37,456 nucleotides of DNA from Lactobacillaceae bacterium UBA5807 (GCA_002418005.1 DIDF01000041.1:1-37456), one strand, 5' to 3'. Shown: positions 16,031 to 25,990, numbered from the stretch's first letter. The notes: generated from the sequence alone by a model not told the origin. Translations and numbers: made by a program.

Positions 16031-17785
16031 TTACTTACTATACTTTTCAAGTAGTTCACTTAAAGCAGGCTGCTTGCTTCGATCAATGCCATACTTTTCA
16101 GCATAAGATTTAGCGATATCTTCACCATACTTTTTAGCATCAAGTGGCATAAATGCGGTAGCAACCGGATCATCATCTTTGATTTCAGCATTGATGACGA
16201 TTGGTTTCTTATTACCGGATTTTTGTAAATCAACAACTTTGGCGAATATCTCGTCAAGGTCCTTTATATTCTTAGCTGTAAAGCCAATTCCACCAAGGCC
16301 TTCAGCAACTTTAGCCCAATCGGCGCCGGTTAAATCAACCCCGTACAAATGTTGTTTACTTTCAACTTGTTCATAATAAATGAAACCAAATCTTTCATTT
16401 GAAAAGACAATATTAATAACTGGTAGCTGATATCTGGCTTGAGTGATTATATCTTGAACGACCATTGAGAAGCCACCATCTCCTGATAGGGACCAGGATT
16501 GACCATTTGGAGCATCTAAAGCACCGGCGATACTGCCAGGAATCCCGAAGCCCATAGTCGCAAACAATCCTGAAATTGCGAAGCGCTGGTTTTTATTCAT
16601 TGGAACACCACGCACGCCCCATTCAGAAACGTTTCCGGTATCGATGGCAAAAGTATCGTTTGGACCGGCAATTTGTTTAACGTGTTTAGTGACTGATTCT
16701 GGGTTCAATCCTTTGCTGTCATCTTCAGCAAGGTCATCAAGCCAAGCATCCCAGTTCTTCTTGTTTTCTTGGTTAGCTTTCAACCAAGCATTGGCGGGGC
16801 GGGTTTCTCTAGTATCAATCAAAGCTTGAAGATAACTCTTAGCATCAGCAATTACTGGGTAGTCAATATTAACAGTCTTACCAATATCAAATGGATTGAT
16901 GTTAACATCAATAATTTTCAGATCTTTTGGCCAGAAGTTGGCAAATGGAAATTCTGAAGCAAGAAAAATTATTAAATCAGCTTCTTGAAGAGCTTCAAAT
17001 CCTGATTTAGTACCCAAACGGCCAAAGGTTCCAATGAAGTTTGGGGAATCGGTACTGATTACGCCAGTGGCCGGAACGGTGTTCATTACTGGTAAGTTAA
17101 ACTGTTCAGCAAATTTTTGCAGAGTGTCTCTAGCACCAAGCAGGCCACGACCCGCATATACCAAGGGATGTTTTGCTTCTTTAATCATTTTCAGCGTATC
17201 CTTGACTGCCTTTTGATCAACTTCTTGGTTGAAAGTATTTTTGACTACTTTAGGAGTTTTTGTTGGTATATAATCGATTTCTTTCGCGGAGAGGTCCTCT
17301 GGAATCTGAACAACGGCCACACCTTTTTGACGGTAAGCTTCACGAATTGCTTGAGTAATCACATAAGGAATTTGTTCTGCAGTAGTAACTGTTCGATTAA
17401 AAACTGAGACATCATCAAACATTGGGCCTTCGTCCATTTCCTGGAAGAAATTGGTGTTCATCACAGGTTGCGGAACTTGACCAACCAAGGCTAAAACTGG
17501 AACATGATCCATTTTGGCATCATAAAGGCCGTTAAATAGATGAGTTGCACCTGGACCAGCTGAACCAAAAGCTACGCCAATTTTTCCCGTGAATTTAGCG
17601 TCGGCTGAGGCAGCGATTGCGCCAACTTCTTCATGACGAACTTGGATATACTTGATTTTATCTTTTTCCAAATAGAGTCCCTCAACGGTATGGTTGATTG
17701 AACCGCCAGGAATCCCATATACGTGATCGACGCCCCATTCTTCAAGAGTTTTTGCTAAAGCTTGACCTGCTATCATTTTTGTCAT
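16031..17785 (-). CDS. pox: Pyruvate oxidase (ThDP/FAD enzyme)
   Basis: A 584-residue enzyme of the acetohydroxyacid synthase/pyruvate oxidase superfamily. The N-terminal Pyr domain has YGIPGGSIN and the ThDP-activating Glu of VRHEEVGA near residue 50. A central FAD-binding domain spans about 190-340. The C-terminal PP domain has the ThDP motif GDGGFSM with the Asn-Glu of FSNERFG about 25 residues on. Lactic acid bacterial Pox turns pyruvate, phosphate and O2 into acetyl phosphate, CO2 and H2O2. Length and motifs match Lactiplantibacillus/Streptococcus Pox better than acetolactate synthase. AAAGGAG precedes the ATG, and a promoter lies at 17848-17875. Confidence 0.92.
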   Translation of the reverse strand: MTKMIAGQALAKTLEEWGVDHVYGIPGGSINHTVEGLYLEKDKIKYIQVRHEEVGAIAASADAKFTGKIGVAFGSAGPGATHLFNGLYDAKMDHVPVLALVGQVPQPVMNTNFFQEMDEGPMFDDVSVFNRTVTTAEQIPYVITQAIREAYRQKGVAVVQIPEDLSAKEIDYIPTKTPKVVKNTFNQEVDQKAVKDTLKMIKEAKHPLVYAGRGLLGARDTLQKFAEQFNLPVMNTVPATGVISTDSPNFIGTFGRLGTKSGFEALQEADLIIFLASEFPFANFWPKDLKIIDVNINPFDIGKTVNIDYPVIADAKSYLQALIDTRETRPANAWLKANQENKKNWDAWLDDLAEDDSKGLNPESVTKHVKQIAGPNDTFAIDTGNVSEWGVRGVPMNKNQRFAISGLFATMGFGIPGSIAGALDAPNGQSWSLSGDGGFSMVVQDIITQARYQLPVINIVFSNERFGFIYYEQVESKQHLYGVDLTGADWAKVAEGLGGIGFTAKNIKDLDEIFAKVVDLQKSGNKKPIVINAEIKDDDPVATAFMPLDAKKYGEDIAKSYAEKYGIDRSKQPALSELLEKYSK

Positions 17786-17847
17786 CAGATTAATCTCCTT
17801 TAAATGTTTTAAAGACTAATGCTTACTTTTTGTAAGTTAACAATTTT

Positions 17848-17875
17848 ATGATAAACTATTTTAATAGAAAATCAA
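17848..17875 (-). promoter_or_regulatory. Promoter of pox
   Basis: On the minus strand, TTGATT (17875-17870), a 16-base spacer and TATCAT (17853-17848). A small inverted repeat, CTTAC/GTAAG (17822-17836), lies just downstream and might be an operator. Confidence 0.6.
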
Positions 17876-17888
17876 CTGAATGGCTTAT

Positions 17889-17933
17889 AACAATAAAAGA
17901 GAACAGGAAAAATCCCGTTCTCTTTTTATTGTT
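17889..17933. terminator. Terminator after the gamma-glutamyl hydrolase-like gene
   Basis: Arms AACAATAAAAGAGAACAGG and CCGTTCTCTTTTTATTGTT-like (17889-17933) pair along about 17 bases with one mismatch or bulge. It lies between the pox promoter and the stop of the 17957 gene, and ends the latter on the minus strand. Confidence 0.75.
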
Positions 17934-17956
17934 AAATGATTTACTTTAACGGTTTA

Positions 17957-18712
17957 TTACTTTACTGCCTTAGCTCCACGGGCCTTTTTAGCAACCTTTT
18001 CACTACGATCAATAAAGTCTTTAAACAGCTTCTTGGAATCTTCGTAATGCTTGAAGATGTTTTCTGGGTGCCATTGAACTGCCAAAATTTGGTCACTATT
18101 AATTGATTCAACCGCTTCAATAACTTGGTCATCGGCACGAGCAGTTACCTTTAAATAAGGGGCAACGTCTTTAATGGCCTGATGGTGACGAGAGTTGACG
18201 TAAGGTCGATCACCAATCAATTTATGAAGTCTGCTGGTTGGATCAACAGTAATATGGTGAGATGGCATGTTACCTGGGGCCATTTGGTTATGCTTTAAAG
18301 TGGCATGAAGGTCTTGAGAAAGATCTTGGTAAAGAGTACCACCTAATCCAACATTAATTAACTGAATTCCCCGGCAAATTCCGAAAATTGCTTTGCCCGC
18401 TGTAACTGATTGTTTTAATAATTCAATTTCAAACAAATCACGCTTTAAATATGTCATTCCCAATTTTTGGTATGGCTCTTCACCAAAGAAAGTAGGGTCG
18501 ACATCAGCTCCCCCAAGAAATGCAACTCCGTCGAAGAGTGGCATATAATCGCGCACATCTTCCGGATTAACGCTTGGAAGAATTATTGGAACTCCGCCAG
18601 ACTTTACAACAGCTTCAATAGCCGGTCTTGGGGCAAAAGCAGCGTTTCGTTCGTTGATGATATTGGTTGCTTCATTAAGTGTGTCTGCTGGTAATGCTAT
18701 TCTTGGACGCAA
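17957..18712 (-). CDS. Class I glutamine amidotransferase-like gamma-glutamyl hydrolase (peptidase C26, PuuD-like)
   Basis: A 251-residue C26-family hydrolase. The nucleophile is Cys113 in GICRGIQ, and the His-Glu of the triad are His215 and Glu217 in WHPENIF. LGGADVDP near residue 67 and NSRHHQA near 173 are PuuD/gamma-Glu-GABA hydrolase marks. It should cleave gamma-glutamyl amides in the cytoplasm. It lies 119 bp downstream of gshA-2 on the same strand, so one protein may form and the other hydrolyse gamma-glutamyl compounds (inference). GAGGAGG-type ribosome site upstream of the ATG. The tail is Lys/Ala-rich. Confidence 0.87.
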   Translation of the reverse strand: MRPRIALPADTLNEATNIINERNAAFAPRPAIEAVVKSGGVPIILPSVNPEDVRDYMPLFDGVAFLGGADVDPTFFGEEPYQKLGMTYLKRDLFEIELLKQSVTAGKAIFGICRGIQLINVGLGGTLYQDLSQDLHATLKHNQMAPGNMPSHHITVDPTSRLHKLIGDRPYVNSRHHQAIKDVAPYLKVTARADDQVIEAVESINSDQILAVQWHPENIFKHYEDSKKLFKDFIDRSEKVAKKARGAKAVK

Positions 18713-18831
18713 TAAAATCCCTCCTCAAAAGAGAATTCTGAAACTATTCGGTATTCCCCTGTACAAAACTTATAAGCTACATTGTACAACAAAAATCACA
18801 CTTTAAGGAAATAACGCCTTAATTATGGATT

Positions 18832-20208
18832 TTATTCCGGTTTCTTAGATTTATCCGGATCCCAGCTTCCCATAAAGAGTTCGTTCTTTAACTCTTCAGC
18901 TGACATGTTTGAATGGGTTTCAAAACCTTTAAATGGTCTAATTGTTTGGAGCCCTTCAGCTTGATAATGTTTAGCCCGCTTTAAAGCATAATCTGTTAAG
19001 GAACCGTGCTTAACGTGAGTCATCAATCTTGCACTTGGAGTTGTGGCTGGATTCTCTACTCGATCTTGCAGGTCATCAATTTCCTCTTGATATTCAGGAC
19101 CAAGCTGAATTTTGTTAGCATAAGTTTCCAAACTGTTTAAAATTGCTCTGGCCATGGACTGATATTTGGAAATGGAATTCGGTTTTTCCATGGCAATTTC
19201 AGCGTTGATTTCATCGGCTCTTTTAACCACTTTGTTTACTTCTTTTGGTTTCATTGCGGGAGTCATAATGAAGTAACTGGCCATTAAACGAAAGAATCGA
19301 AGTGTATCGGTCCTAATTCCTACAGAACTGCTTGGATCAAGATCCAACATCCTAAGTTCAAGGTACTTAACCCCTGTTTTAGGAAGTTCTTTTAAAACCA
19401 GGTTTCCTTTATAACGCACGGCACCATGAAATTCATAATCTGAAATCAATTTACCTGATTTAACTCCTTGTTCGATTCGGTCAACATAACGGTTAATATT
19501 GGTGTAATCACCGGTAAATTTGTTGCCGAATCCATAAGGACTTTGGCGAAGACTGCGGACAGCATGCTTTGGTCCGTCACCTTTATCGAAATAGTTCTTT
19601 TCAGCGATTGGGCTAGCGCCAAAAAGATATGTAATTAGCCATCTATAACGCAGGAATCCTTGCGCCAACTTTGCGTACAGATAATTTTGAATATCCATTT
19701 TTGAATCAAATTCATCCGAAAGATTATCGTCCGCAAGTTTAATAATATGTGGGTCAATACTTAAATTTATGTGAGCTCCGCATGGAGTACCTTCTGAAAA
19801 TCCGTGGCGCTTTAACCATTCCTTTAAATAAGCCTCTTTTTTAGGCCCCATCTTTGCTAACGGAATTTTACTTTTGTCCTTAAGCAATCTTGGTGGCATC
19901 GATAACGGCCATAATAGTTCTCCAGGAGCTAAAGCCTGTCTTAAAGCGTTGTTAATACTAAACAAATAATGCATGGCGTCAATTGCATGAGCTGCAGGCG
20001 GGGTCACGACTTCAGACATTGTTTCCAAAAAGTCGTTGGTTACCCAGGGATTGGTTTTTTCATCACCAACACCGGCTGGATATGGTTCCTTACTTAATCG
20101 GCCATTTTCGTCGACTCGTTGCATCTCAATTTCAATTCCCATCGTAAAATCCTGGGTCTTGGCAACCGCCTCATTATCAAAAATTAACTGTCCTAATTTA
20201 CTGAACAA
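18832..20208 (-). CDS. gshA: Glutamate-cysteine ligase family protein (GshA-type), paralogue 2
   Basis: A 458-residue paralogue of the protein at 14335-15717 along its full length. It has MGIEIEMQRV near residue 23, CGAHINLSI near 143, an identical RWLITYLFGASPIAEKNYF and YLELRMLDLDPSSSVGIRT. It has no ATP-grasp GshB domain. The start is TTG at 20208-20206, placed 8 bases after a strong AGGAGG; no ATG lies nearby. Paired with a gamma-glutamyl hydrolase-like gene downstream, it may form gamma-glutamylcysteine or another gamma-glutamyl amide. Which paralogue is the true GshA cannot be told from sequence. Confidence 0.85.
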   Translation of the reverse strand: MFSKLGQLIFDNEAVAKTQDFTMGIEIEMQRVDENGRLSKEPYPAGVGDEKTNPWVTNDFLETMSEVVTPPAAHAIDAMHYLFSINNALRQALAPGELLWPLSMPPRLLKDKSKIPLAKMGPKKEAYLKEWLKRHGFSEGTPCGAHINLSIDPHIIKLADDNLSDEFDSKMDIQNYLYAKLAQGFLRYRWLITYLFGASPIAEKNYFDKGDGPKHAVRSLRQSPYGFGNKFTGDYTNINRYVDRIEQGVKSGKLISDYEFHGAVRYKGNLVLKELPKTGVKYLELRMLDLDPSSSVGIRTDTLRFFRLMASYFIMTPAMKPKEVNKVVKRADEINAEIAMEKPNSISKYQSMARAILNSLETYANKIQLGPEYQEEIDDLQDRVENPATTPSARLMTHVKHGSLTDYALKRAKHYQAEGLQTIRPFKGFETHSNMSAEELKNELFMGSWDPDKSKKPE

Positions 20209-20343
20209 TTAAACCACCTCCTAAAATTTATTAAAAATGCATGATAAAATGATTAAGTTGTTCACAAAAATGTACCACTTACTGTCATATAATTCAAGTT
20301 CATTTTACAAGATACTTATGAGAAGTATAAAATATCCTTTTAG

Positions 20344-20372
20344 TTGGTTTATAACTGAGTTTCTACTATTAT
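20344..20372 (+). promoter_or_regulatory. Promoter of the ABC exporter operon
   Basis: TTGGTT (20344-20349), a 17-base spacer and TATTAT (20367-20372), about 40 bases before the first ATG. Confidence 0.6.
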
Positions 20373-20414
20373 TAATTAGTAAGAAAAAATTTCTTTGATC
20401 AAAGGGGTGAGACC

Positions 20415-22178
20415 ATGAGTATTTTTAAAAAATTAAATTGGTACTTCAAACGAGAGTGGAAGTACTATTCAATGGGGCTTTTGGGCTTACTCTTGACTGC
20501 TCTTTTAGCTATTATTCCTCCTAGATTAATTGGGGTGTTAGTGGATGCAATTCACGGCGGTAAGCTGGATCTTTCAAGACTGACAATTTTACTTGGAGTT
20601 TTGTTTGTCGTTGCAGTTGGCCAATATGGTGCTCGATATCTTTGGCGAACTGAGATTTGGGGCGAAGCAGCTAAGTTGGAAGCAATTTTGCGGACCAGAC
20701 TTTTTTGGCATTATATGCAGATGGACCAAAACTTCTTTCAAAAATATCGGACTGGCGATTTAATGGCCCATGCAACTAATGATTTGTCCGCCATTCAAAG
20801 AGTTGCTGGTGGTGGGATCTTGCAGTTTGCTGATTCAATTATCACTGGCGGAACAACTTTGATCGCCATGATTTCTTTGATTGATTGGCGGCTGACTTTG
20901 ATTGCCATTATTCCATTTCCGCTTTTGGCGGTTATGGCTCGGTATTTAGGAAATAAGATTCATATTGCTTTTAGAGAATCTCAAGCAGCTTTTTCTCGAT
21001 TGAACAATAAATCAGAAGAAAGTATCAGCGGCATAAAGGTAATTAAGTCGCTTGGCCAAGAAAAAGAAGATATGAAAGACTTTAATGGCCAAGTTGATAA
21101 AACTATCAAGATTAACCGCCGCGTCAACGTCTTGGATTCACTTTTTGATCCAATGACCACAATGATTATTGCTTTATCCTATGTAGTTACTATCGTTTAT
21201 GGCGGTCATTTAGTAGTCACAAACCAAATTACCATTGGATCTTTAGTTTCGTTTATTTCTTATCTGGCAATGTTAATTTGGCCAATGTTTGCGGTAGGGA
21301 TGCTATTTAATACTTTGGAACGTGGCAATGCCAGTTATGACCGAGTTATGGATTTACTAAACGAAAAAAGTTTGGTAATTGATAAACCCGATGGTGTTTC
21401 CAAGTCACCCAAAGGCGCTATTGATTACAATGTTAAAAAGTTTGCTTATCCTGGCGATGATAGTAAAGTCATTCTCTCAAATATTGATTTTAAGATTCCA
21501 GAAGGCGGCACTTTCGGGATTGTCGGCAGAGTCAGTTCTGGCAAAAGTACAATTTTAAGACTCTTTTTGCGTCAATTTGATAATTATGAAGGATCCATCA
21601 AGTTTGGCGGCGTCGATATTCGTGATTACAAGATGGATTCGCTCATTCCAGCAATCGGGTACATTCCCCAAGATACCTTCCTGTTTTCCGATACCGTTCG
21701 CGAAAATATAAGGTTTGCCCGGCCAAACGCCACCCAAGCAGAAATTGAAGAAGCAGCGCAAAAAAGTGATTTAACAAACCAAATTGCTGGTTTTAGTGAG
21801 GGCTATGATACCCAGGTTGGTGAAGAAGGAATATCACTTTCCGGTGGGCAACGACAAAGATTGGCCATTGCGCGGGCTTTGCTGATTAACCCAGAACTGC
21901 TTATTTTGGACGACGCTTTATCCGCTGTTGATGCGGAAACTGAAAGCCAAATTTTAGCCAATCTACGAGCTGAAAGAAAAAAAAAGACCACCATTATTGC
22001 GGCTCATCGTTTAAGCTCAGTGATGAATGCTGATGAAATTATTGTTTTGGATGAAGGCCACATCATTGAACGAGGAAGCCATGAACAATTAATGGCCAAA
22101 AATGGCTGGTACGCAACGATGTTCCATCGCCAAGAGCTTGAAACCAAAGCTCAAGTTAGGGGGAATAGTAATGGATAA
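20415..22178 (+). CDS. ABC exporter half-transporter, LmrC/BmrC-like subunit
   Basis: A 587-residue fusion of a six-helix membrane domain (about 1-310) and an ATPase domain. Walker A is GRVSSGKST near residue 370, signature LSGGQRQRLAIARAL near 475, Walker B LLILDDALSAVD near 497 and H-loop AAHRLSS. The residue after Walker B is Asp in place of the catalytic Glu, as in the degenerate half of heterodimeric exporters such as LmrCD, BmrCD and TM287/288. The next gene overlaps its end by 8 bp, so the two are made together. The substrate (drugs, lipids or peptides) is not evident. Confidence 0.9.
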   Translation: MSIFKKLNWYFKREWKYYSMGLLGLLLTALLAIIPPRLIGVLVDAIHGGKLDLSRLTILLGVLFVVAVGQYGARYLWRTEIWGEAAKLEAILRTRLFWHYMQMDQNFFQKYRTGDLMAHATNDLSAIQRVAGGGILQFADSIITGGTTLIAMISLIDWRLTLIAIIPFPLLAVMARYLGNKIHIAFRESQAAFSRLNNKSEESISGIKVIKSLGQEKEDMKDFNGQVDKTIKINRRVNVLDSLFDPMTTMIIALSYVVTIVYGGHLVVTNQITIGSLVSFISYLAMLIWPMFAVGMLFNTLERGNASYDRVMDLLNEKSLVIDKPDGVSKSPKGAIDYNVKKFAYPGDDSKVILSNIDFKIPEGGTFGIVGRVSSGKSTILRLFLRQFDNYEGSIKFGGVDIRDYKMDSLIPAIGYIPQDTFLFSDTVRENIRFARPNATQAEIEEAAQKSDLTNQIAGFSEGYDTQVGEEGISLSGGQRQRLAIARALLINPELLILDDALSAVDAETESQILANLRAERKKKTTIIAAHRLSSVMNADEIIVLDEGHIIERGSHEQLMAKNGWYATMFHRQELETKAQVRGNSNG

Positions 22179-23976
22179 AACTCAACCAAAATCGGCTTGG
22201 TCTAGAAGCATTTCGGTGAAAGACCAGGTCCATATTATTCGCCGCTTGTTAACCTTCGCAGCTCCCTATAAATGGTACTTTTACTTTTCAATAATTTTTG
22301 CCGGAATTTTGAGTGTTATTAATATTATTCTGCCAAAAATAATTCAGACTTATTTGGATTCTCACTTATCTAAAGGCTCAACACCTCTAAATATTATGTG
22401 GTACTTTGCTGGTTTGTACTTCTTTGGCATGCTGGTTAAAGCAATTTTTCAGTTTTCCCAGTCCTATTTGTATGAAATGGGGGCTGAATATATGCTGGAA
22501 AATACCAGACGCAGACTATTTGGCAAACTACACACTTTGGGGATGAGATATTTTGACCAGACTCCCAGTGGTTCAATTGTTTCTCGATTGACTAATGACA
22601 CGATGGCGTTTACCAATTTTTGGGCCTTGTTCAGTAGTTTGACAATTGCAATATTTGCCATTGCGACCTCGTTTTTTGCGATGTACACGACTGATAAAAA
22701 GATTTCCTTGTGGCTGCTTTTGTTTATGCCATTTTTGCTATTTATTATTTGGTACTACCAGAAATATAGTTCTGTGGTTTATAGAAGAATGCGTGAACGT
22801 CTGAGTGAATTAAATGCCAAGTTAGCTGAGGCAATTACTGGAATCAGTGTTATTAAACAGTTTCGCCAAGAAAAAAGAATTAATAATGAATTTGGCAAAA
22901 CTAATGACACTTATCTGGATACCCGAAAAGCGATGATTAGGGTTAACTCACTGCTTCTCAGCCCAATTATTGATTTGTTTTATGCTTTAGGAGTTGTGGT
23001 GGTTTTAGGGATGTTTGGCCTCGCTGGTTTGCACAGTTATGTTGCTGCCGGAGTTATTTATGCATTCATTACTTATTTGGACAACTTCTATAATCCACTA
23101 ACCAGAATGATGGATAGCTTGAGTGATTTTCAAGATGGTGTTGTCGCCGGATCACGAATCTTGCGAATTATGGATGATAAAACGTTAAATCCAAAGCAAA
23201 CTGAAAACCCAGATGTTCATATTACTCAAGGCAAGATTGAATTTAAACACGTTAATTTCTCTTATGATGGCAAAACACCAATACTAAAGGATATCAGCTT
23301 TACTGCCGAACCTGGCCAAACAATTGCCCTAGTTGGCGAAACTGGTAGCGGTAAAACTTCGACGATCAATGTTTTGATGAGGTTCTATGAATTTCAAAGC
23401 GGCCAGATTTTAATCGACGGTAACGATATCCGCGAAATTCCGGAAAAAGAATTGCGAACAAAAATTGGCCTGGTTCTTCAGGAACCTTTCATGTTTTATG
23501 GGACGGTTAAATCCAATATTCGAATGTTTAACGAAAAGATTTCTGATGATCAAGTGAAGCAGGCGGCCAAGTTTGTTGATGCCGACCAGTTTATTGAGGA
23601 ATTACCGGATAAATACGATTCTAAGGTAATTGAGCGTGGTGAAAGCTATTCCAGTGGTCAAAAACAATTAATTTCTTATGCCAGGACAATTGTTACCAAT
23701 CCAAAGATTCTCATTTTGGATGAAGCAACTGCCAATATCGACACAGAAACTGAACAAATCATTCAAAAAGGGTTGGCTAAGATTCAAGAGGGCCGGACAA
23801 CAATTGCGATTGCCCACCGCCTTTCCACAATCCAAAATGCTGATTTGATTTTGGTCTTGTCTCAAGGAAGAATCGTGGAACGGGGAACTAACGATGAACT
23901 TTTGAAGAAACATGGTTACTACTACGATATGATCAAGATGCAGAATGCGGCTCATCAAGAAGAAATGGAAAACTAG
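22171..23976 (+). CDS. ABC exporter half-transporter, LmrD/BmrD-like subunit
   Basis: A 601-residue partner of the preceding protein, with a membrane domain (about 30-335) then an ATPase domain: Walker A GETGSGKTS, Walker B KILILDEATANID with the catalytic Glu, and H-loop IAHRLST. Its signature reads YSSGQKQ instead of LSGGQ. So each half has one altered motif, leaving one fully consensus and one degenerate ATP site in the dimer. The start is the ATG at 22171 (GGGGG 8 bases upstream), which overlaps the stop of the first gene; an earlier in-frame start at 22102 lacks a ribosome site. Confidence 0.9.
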   Translation: MDKTQPKSAWSRSISVKDQVHIIRRLLTFAAPYKWYFYFSIIFAGILSVINIILPKIIQTYLDSHLSKGSTPLNIMWYFAGLYFFGMLVKAIFQFSQSYLYEMGAEYMLENTRRRLFGKLHTLGMRYFDQTPSGSIVSRLTNDTMAFTNFWALFSSLTIAIFAIATSFFAMYTTDKKISLWLLLFMPFLLFIIWYYQKYSSVVYRRMRERLSELNAKLAEAITGISVIKQFRQEKRINNEFGKTNDTYLDTRKAMIRVNSLLLSPIIDLFYALGVVVVLGMFGLAGLHSYVAAGVIYAFITYLDNFYNPLTRMMDSLSDFQDGVVAGSRILRIMDDKTLNPKQTENPDVHITQGKIEFKHVNFSYDGKTPILKDISFTAEPGQTIALVGETGSGKTSTINVLMRFYEFQSGQILIDGNDIREIPEKELRTKIGLVLQEPFMFYGTVKSNIRMFNEKISDDQVKQAAKFVDADQFIEELPDKYDSKVIERGESYSSGQKQLISYARTIVTNPKILILDEATANIDTETEQIIQKGLAKIQEGRTTIAIAHRLSTIQNADLILVLSQGRIVERGTNDELLKKHGYYYDMIKMQNAAHQEEMEN

Positions 23977-24012
23977 GTTTGAAAATTCTATTCATAATTA
24001 GTAAACAATATG

Positions 24013-24041
24013 TTGACACTTTTTAATAATCCTGTTATTGT
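24013..24041 (+). promoter_or_regulatory. Promoter of the oppA T-box transcript
   Basis: TTGACA (24013-24018), a 17-base spacer and TATTGT (24036-24041). Confidence 0.7.
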
Positions 24042-24046
24042 TTTCT

Positions 24047-24344
24047 ACATTAAGAAACAATTAGAAGATTATTAGAAAGTGCTGACGAAGAAAGTATTAA
24101 AAAAGCAAGTTTTCAGCGAACCTGGCAGGTGAAAGCAGGTACTTCTTTTTTGAGAAAATCACTTCTGAGCTATGAGCTGAAAGGGTAAATCGGTTTTGAT
24201 TTCCTATTAGGTTTCATCGGTTTGGTATCCGTTAATTTACCGAAATTGTAATTTGCTGTTGCAGTTTCATAAGGCTATTTAGCGAATAAAGGTGGTACAG
24301 TTCGAAAAACACCCTTTGGATTTAATCCAAGGGGTGCTTTTTTA
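24047..24344 (+). promoter_or_regulatory. T-box leader, predicted specifier ATC (Ile)
   Basis: AGTA is at 24093-24096. The specifier loop is GAAA-ATC-A with ATC at 24158-24160, closed by GAAG/CTTC. The T-box AAGGTGGTACAG is at 24289-24300. The terminator is CACCCTTTGGAT (24310-24321) with ATCCAAGGGGTG (24325-24336), then T residues. The register is well supported, so Ile is likely. Together with its promoter this fills the gap before oppA. Confidence 0.87.
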
Positions 24345-24391
24345 TACATATTTAATTTTCTAATTTTTCCAACAATAGGAGGAAGATACAT

Positions 24392-25990
24392 ATGAGAAAC
24401 AAAAAGTGGTTGCTTGGTTTGGCTTTTCTAGGATTAGGTTTTGTTTTAGCTGGTTGTGGTAAAAGTGCTACTTCGACCAAGGAATTGAGTGTGACTTTGC
24501 CTGATGAACCAATGACGGTTGATCCCAACAAGCAAACAGACACGAACAGTGCGGCGGTAATCTTACAGTCCATGGAAGGTCTTTATCGCTACGATAAAAA
24601 CAATAAATTGACACCAGGCGTTGCAACGAAAGTTGTTACCCCAACCAATAATGGTAAAACTTATACCTTTAATCTTAGAAAAGACGCTAAATGGAGTAAT
24701 GGTCAGCCTGTTACCGCTCAGGATTTTGTCACCTCATTCAGACGAAATGTTGATCCAAAAACAAAGTCACAATATTCTACTTTGTTTGCGGCATTTAAGA
24801 ATTACACGCCAGTTTCTACCGGAAAGATAAGCCTTTCAAAGCTCGGCGTTCAAGCTTTAGGCAAATACAAGCTCAGAATTCAGTTGAGTACTCCGGTTCC
24901 TTACTTTAATGACTTGGCGGCCGATAAATTCTTGCCATTAAATACTGCGGCGGTTAAGAAATATGGCCAAAGTTATGGGACTTCTTCTTCAAAAGCCGTT
25001 TACGATGGTGCTTATAAAGTCGTTGGCTGGACCGGCAGTAACTCTAGTTTCAGTTACCAAAAGAATAACTATTACTGGAACAAGAATAATGTCAAGGTTC
25101 CAAAGGTAAATGTCACTGTTACTAAGGATCAAAACACCGCTATCGATTTGTTCAAGTCCGGCAAGATTCAAGAAACAACCGTTACCGGCCAGTATGTAAG
25201 ACAAAATAAGAATGACCCAGAAATGAAGACGCATTTGCTTGGCCGCCTTCAGTACTTGTACTTCAATAACAAGAAGAATCAGACCAATTCAGAGAATCTT
25301 CGAAAGGCATTTTCTTTGGTCGTTGATCGCAATACATTGACTAACAACGTTTTGGAAGATGGTTCTAAACCAGCGTTAAGCGCAGTGCCAGTTGGTGATA
25401 TGAAGAATCCTAAGACTGGCCAAGACATGGCGACTGAACAGGGAAACCTACTTAAGACAGATGTTGCCCAAGCTAAACAATATTGGAATAAGTACCTTCA
25501 AGAAAAGGGTACCAAGAATGTTACTCTTGATTTGTTAACCGATAATACCGATGCTGATCGAAACGTTGGTCAATATGTTCAACAAGTTGCCGAAAAGAAC
25601 TTTAAAGGATTGAAAGTCACCCTTACTCAAGTTCCTCATGCTCAACATGTTGCCAGAGATTTCGCTGGTCAGTTTGAAATGAACTTAACCGGTTGGTCAA
25701 CCAACTGGCTTGATGCTTCGGACTTCTTGAGCCTGGCTCAAAGTACCAACACCGTTAACTTCACTCATTGGAAGGATGCCCAATTTGATTCTTTGCTGAA
25801 ACAAGCAAATGCCAAGTCTGGTTACGCAAGGTATCAGGGATTGATGAAAGCTAATCAATATTTGATGAGTGTTCAAGGTTTCGTACCGCTTTATCAGCCA
25901 GCTGAAGCAAAACTGGTTTCTAAGAAAGTTGGCGGTTTGAACTATTCACTCCTTAACGAAGCTCAATATCAGTACGCTTACTGGAAATAG
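24392..25990 (+). CDS. oppA: Oligopeptide-binding lipoprotein (OppA-type, SBP family 5)
   Basis: A 532-residue extracellular substrate-binding lipoprotein with lipobox LAGC (Cys22). Family marks are NGKTYTFNLRKDAKWSNGQPVTAQDF near residue 88 (long stretch shared by SBP_bac_5 proteins), a YLYFNNKK strand near 287 and PLYQPAEAKLV near the end. It should deliver peptides to an Opp-type ABC importer, but no permease or ATPase genes lie next to it, so it must use components coded elsewhere. AGGAGG precedes the ATG. An Ile T-box upstream suggests peptide scavenging in response to isoleucine shortage. The amidohydrolase gene follows 44 bp later. Confidence 0.92.
   Translation: MRNKKWLLGLAFLGLGFVLAGCGKSATSTKELSVTLPDEPMTVDPNKQTDTNSAAVILQSMEGLYRYDKNNKLTPGVATKVVTPTNNGKTYTFNLRKDAKWSNGQPVTAQDFVTSFRRNVDPKTKSQYSTLFAAFKNYTPVSTGKISLSKLGVQALGKYKLRIQLSTPVPYFNDLAADKFLPLNTAAVKKYGQSYGTSSSKAVYDGAYKVVGWTGSNSSFSYQKNNYYWNKNNVKVPKVNVTVTKDQNTAIDLFKSGKIQETTVTGQYVRQNKNDPEMKTHLLGRLQYLYFNNKKNQTNSENLRKAFSLVVDRNTLTNNVLEDGSKPALSAVPVGDMKNPKTGQDMATEQGNLLKTDVAQAKQYWNKYLQEKGTKNVTLDLLTDNTDADRNVGQYVQQVAEKNFKGLKVTLTQVPHAQHVARDFAGQFEMNLTGWSTNWLDASDFLSLAQSTNTVNFTHWKDAQFDSLLKQANAKSGYARYQGLMKANQYLMSVQGFVPLYQPAEAKLVSKKVGGLNYSLLNEAQYQYAYWK

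Noticed and set aside
22102..22170. Earlier start for the second ABC half-transporter
   Set aside because: The extra residues are an out-of-frame reading of the first ABC gene; GGGGG and ATG at 22171 with an 8-bp overlap is the better start.
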